NCBI GenBank assembly: GCA_030068145.1 | Contig: JAPJBO010001050.1 | Location: forward strand, 1 to 64,000 | DNA from: Diplonema papillatum | Taxonomy: Eukaryota > Euglenozoa > Diplonemea > Diplonemida > Diplonemidae | DNA: 64,000 nt | Direction: 5' to 3' | Part shown: piece after piece, positions 60,376 through 64,000 of the stretch | Numbering within the stretch: position 1 is the stretch's first letter | Layout of the letters: each line of letters opens with the position of its first letter | Notes under the pieces: generated by a model | What the model saw: only the letters and a program-made list of their open reading frames with translations | What the model was told of the DNA's origin: nothing | Database searches by the model: none | Program-made: the position numbers and the translations under genes

Positions 60376-61080
60376 TCGTGTGCCGGCGCGCTCCTGACGC
60401 AACGGTTCTGTCGCAAAACCTTCCCACCTCCCCACCCCTTCCCTGGCTCTTGTTCGACCACCGCGGCACCGTGAGTTCAGTTCTCGTAGATCCACCCGTC
60501 ATCGTCACGGAATCGCATTCGAAAACATCCCCACCAGCTCCGGCGGGGATGCGTGTCTGTGGGCACGACGCAACAGTAAGTACGTTTACTCCCATCCGAT
60601 CCACGTGAATCCCCCCACGAAACCAGCGCCTCCCCTTCGTTCTCCGTTTCCCCCCCTTTTTTTTAGTACTAACAACCTTGCGGGTTGCCCTTCAATGTAT
60701 TGTGCAGGCTAAAAAGACGTAGGCAGCAGTGTTTTGGTGGTTGATCAGGATTCCTTACCTGAATACACACAAGGGTAAATACATGTGGGAAAACAACGAT
60801 CAACCGGCACGCACAAACAATACGAAGCACCTGTCTTTTTTTTACATGAACGCCAGCTTGAAAGGAAATGCTAGACAAAAGCTGCCAGACAAAGAACCGA
60901 AGGGATTCCCAAGTGCTGTGAAATGTGACCCATCGCATGCTCAGCGCCAGCCAGCGACTTTGCACCCTGGGGTGCCATGCACGCGTCGTCCAAGTAGAAT
61001 AGTAGTAGTATGTGTCATCCTAATCCGGGAACAAGTCAGGGAGAAGAACGGAGCAATCTTTACAAACGAACGAGTGACAT
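60376..61080. other. no intact gene; one possible exon end
   Basis: An open stretch at 60440-60571 (containing DPPVIVTESHSK) ends at ACGCAACA|GTAAGTACG, a consensus splice donor, so it may be an exon of unknown identity. The rest is non-coding. Confidence 0.3.
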
Positions 61081-61152
61081 GAGGTGACATAAGGTGACAT
61101 AAGGTGACATAAGGTGACATAAGGTGACATAAGGTGACATAAGGTGACATAT
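61081..61152 (+). repeat. 10-bp minisatellite GGTGACATAA, 7 copies
   Basis: Head-to-tail GGTGACATAA/GGTGACATGA units. Confidence 0.95.
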
Positions 61153-61830
61153 GGTGGCCGCTTGAGCGGCGCCAATCCGAGCGCGTCGTCTAAAAAAAAA
61201 AAAAAGCCCGAAGCAGACCTGGCGAGAATTTATGGACAATGCAACGTGACGTACTGGCAAATCATGGACGACTTAGCAGCGCGCAACGCCACTGTAATGA
61301 AACGTGTATGCGAGCGGATCAGCTACCAAGAGCCCAGCGGAAAGGCTGCGGAGTGGGCATCCTGGCTCAAGCATGAATTAAAGTCTAGCCCGATACAGTA
61401 GAGCTTCCTAACCAACCCCCACCGACCACACGCACCAAGCTGAACCTCACAAACAAACAAAGGTCGAAAGACACCAATCTGCACGTCCCACGGGATCGTC
61501 GGAAACACAAAAAAAACCCACACAAGAAGCTTTGGACCGGAAGGAGACCCGCGAAAATCTACGGGCGCCGTGATGCGACGTCCTGGACGATTTCGCAGCA
61601 CGAAATGCCGCAGTCATGAAGTGTGTATGCGAAAGGGTACGCTTTCAGGAGCCTAGCGATAAGGCAGCAGAGTGGGCAATCTGGCTGAAGCATGAGTTAA
61701 AGTCCAGCCCGATACAGTAAAGCTTCCCACCCCCCCATTCCCCTCACACTGTCACACCACAAAGCTGAACCCTACAAGCACAAAACGTCGAAAGACACCA
61801 ATCTGTACGCCCATACGGGATCGTCGGAAA
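61153..61830 (+). pseudogene. duplicated unknown coding fragment (two ~310-bp copies)
   Basis: Copy 1 (61190-61401) keeps an open frame with YGQCNVTYWQIMDDLAARN and EWASWLKHELKSSPIQ, stop TAG at 61401. Copy 2 (61550-61720) has the same sequence with an early frameshift and the same 3' flank (GTCGAAAGACACCAATCTG). The peptide is helical and not recognised. Copy 1 could be a terminal exon. Confidence 0.5.
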
Positions 61831-62071
61831 CACAAACACGGACGGGGGGGATCAGGTCGAGATAAAGAAAGCAGTTTCTCGCACGATAGCGCCCCGCCAC
61901 CACGGGTAGCAAAGGCCAGACTACCCGTGTTTCGTGTCTGGGCTACAACGGCGTTGCCTCCTTCGAGATTTCGCAAGTGGCAGCTTCCTCTTCCTGTCTC
62001 GCTCTAGTATCTCCTCAACTCAGGTGCTAAACAACAAACACAAAAGCAAAAGACAAAAAATAAGCCCCAAG

Positions 62072-62816
62072 ATGCGAAGGACGATCTGTTCGCTGAAGGC
62101 GTACGACTACGTGGTCGTGGGCGGGGGGAGCGCTGGGTGTGTGATGGCCAACCGCCTGTCGCAGGATCCGAACGTGTTGGTGTGCCTACTGGAGGCAGGG
62201 CCGGCGGCAGACGACTCCGTGCTCGTCAGCATGCCGCTGGGGTGCGGGTTCTTACTCCCGACGTGGGGCAACGACGGCAAGTACCGCCTTACCGGAAGGC
62301 AGAAGCTGAACTGGGGGTACTGGAGCGAGCCCGGCCTGAATGGGAAACCTACGTACTTGCCGCGCGGGCGGTGCCTCGGGGGTTCTTCGTCCATCAACGC
62401 GCTGATATACAACCGAGGGAACAAAGGGGACTACGACGCGATGGAGGAGCGGTTCAAACTGCGGGGGTGGAACTGGAAAGAGTGCCTGCGCGCCTTCAAA
62501 ACGCAGGAAGCCAACGCCGCGTTCAACGGCAAGCCGCCGTGCGTCAACTCGGTCGCGATCGACGAGGAGTTCCACGGGGCCAGCGGTGAGCTGGTCGTTG
62601 AAAACGGGCCGCAGTTCGGCCTCTACGGGGAGCTTGAGGAGGCCTTCTTGGCGGCGGTGGGCAAGGAGCTTGACCTGCCGCTCGTCGACTACAACACGGG
62701 CAGCAACGAGGGCAGGTTCTACTACCAGAGCAACACGAACGACGGTGTCCGCTGGAACGGGTCTCGTGCATTTCTTCAGCCGGTCAGGGGGCGCTCAAAC
62801 CTGACCATCATCACAG
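62072..62816 (+). CDS. GMC-family oxidoreductase (FAD), first exon
   Basis: ATG at 62072 begins a 248-codon exon ending ATCACAG|GTGTGTG at 62816. Residues 12-43 form the FAD-binding Rossmann segment: YDYVVVGGGSAGCV (GxGxxG at 17-22) and LLEAGP (Glu41 for the ribose). The GMC signature follows as RGRCLGGSSSINALIYNRG, then WNWKECLRAFKTQE and the substrate-side segment up to AFLQPVRGRSNLTIITG. This is about the first 45 percent of a normal ~540-600-aa choline/glucose dehydrogenase-type flavoprotein. The missing part includes the catalytic His/Asn region and lies beyond the intron. The substrate cannot be inferred. The N-terminal MRRTICSLK is short, with no clear transit peptide. Confidence 0.82.

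Positions 62817-64000
<1,184 letters not shown>

Overview
This window is nuclear DNA of a eukaryote. The evidence is GT-AG introns, CT-rich tracts ending in AG, dense microsatellites, MITEs and several retrotransposon classes. Coding DNA is strongly GC-rich at third positions, while the DNA between genes is mixed and repeat-laden. Host-type domains include a Rab28-like GTPase relic, a PWWP domain, a GMC oxidoreductase, a cupin, a TPR-like region and a discoidin-like domain. Together with the sizes these suggest a free-living protist or alga; the lineage cannot be named from sequence alone.

Layout. 1-8 kb: decayed duplications and minisatellites, a complete hAT-type MITE (6120-6434) and a 70-bp repeat array. 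8.4-12.9 kb: a tyrosine-recombinase (YR) retrotransposon with intact split direct repeats, inserted inside an ACT trinucleotide microsatellite. 13-19 kb: mostly decayed repeats, an unknown GC-rich ORF, a Merlin-like transposase relic and an SpoU-like fragment. 20-22.7 kb: a cupin gene, a 55-bp array that begins in its last codons, and an array of decayed copies of a cupin 3' coding segment. 23.3-26.3 kb: a 22-bp satellite, a small foldback element and 44-bp arrays in inverted orientation. 27-30.6 kb: a TPR-like ORF and a locally duplicated unknown gene. 32.5-42.5 kb: a two-exon gene (about 1648 aa) with a C-terminal discoidin-like domain. Its 5.1-kb intron contains a second, different YR retrotransposon (37951-42077).

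45.2-53.1 kb: a full-length non-LTR retrotransposon (LINE). ORF1 ends in UGA. The in-frame ORF2 has an AlkB-type 2-oxoglutarate/Fe(II) dioxygenase domain, a 2A ribosome-skipping peptide, an AP-type endonuclease, a reverse transcriptase (YADD), a CCHC finger and a C-terminal Cys/His-rich basic tail. 53.7-55.1 kb: a PWWP exon followed by a LINE 3' tail joined to a truncated LINE copy. 56-58 kb: an unknown ORF and a Rab28-like pseudogene. 58.8-60.4 kb: a foldback MITE and a 272-bp array of a LINE-like coding fragment. 62-64 kb: exon 1 of a GMC oxidoreductase whose intron starts with a TG microsatellite holding a 5'-truncated LINE with an RNase H domain.

The strongest candidates for something new are: the AlkB-2A-endonuclease-RT LINE with an AUG-less ORF2 behind a UGA; repeated single in-frame UGA codons between the first two ORFs of three retroelements; the YR element whose junctions show site use within a trinucleotide repeat; and the amplification of a cupin coding segment.
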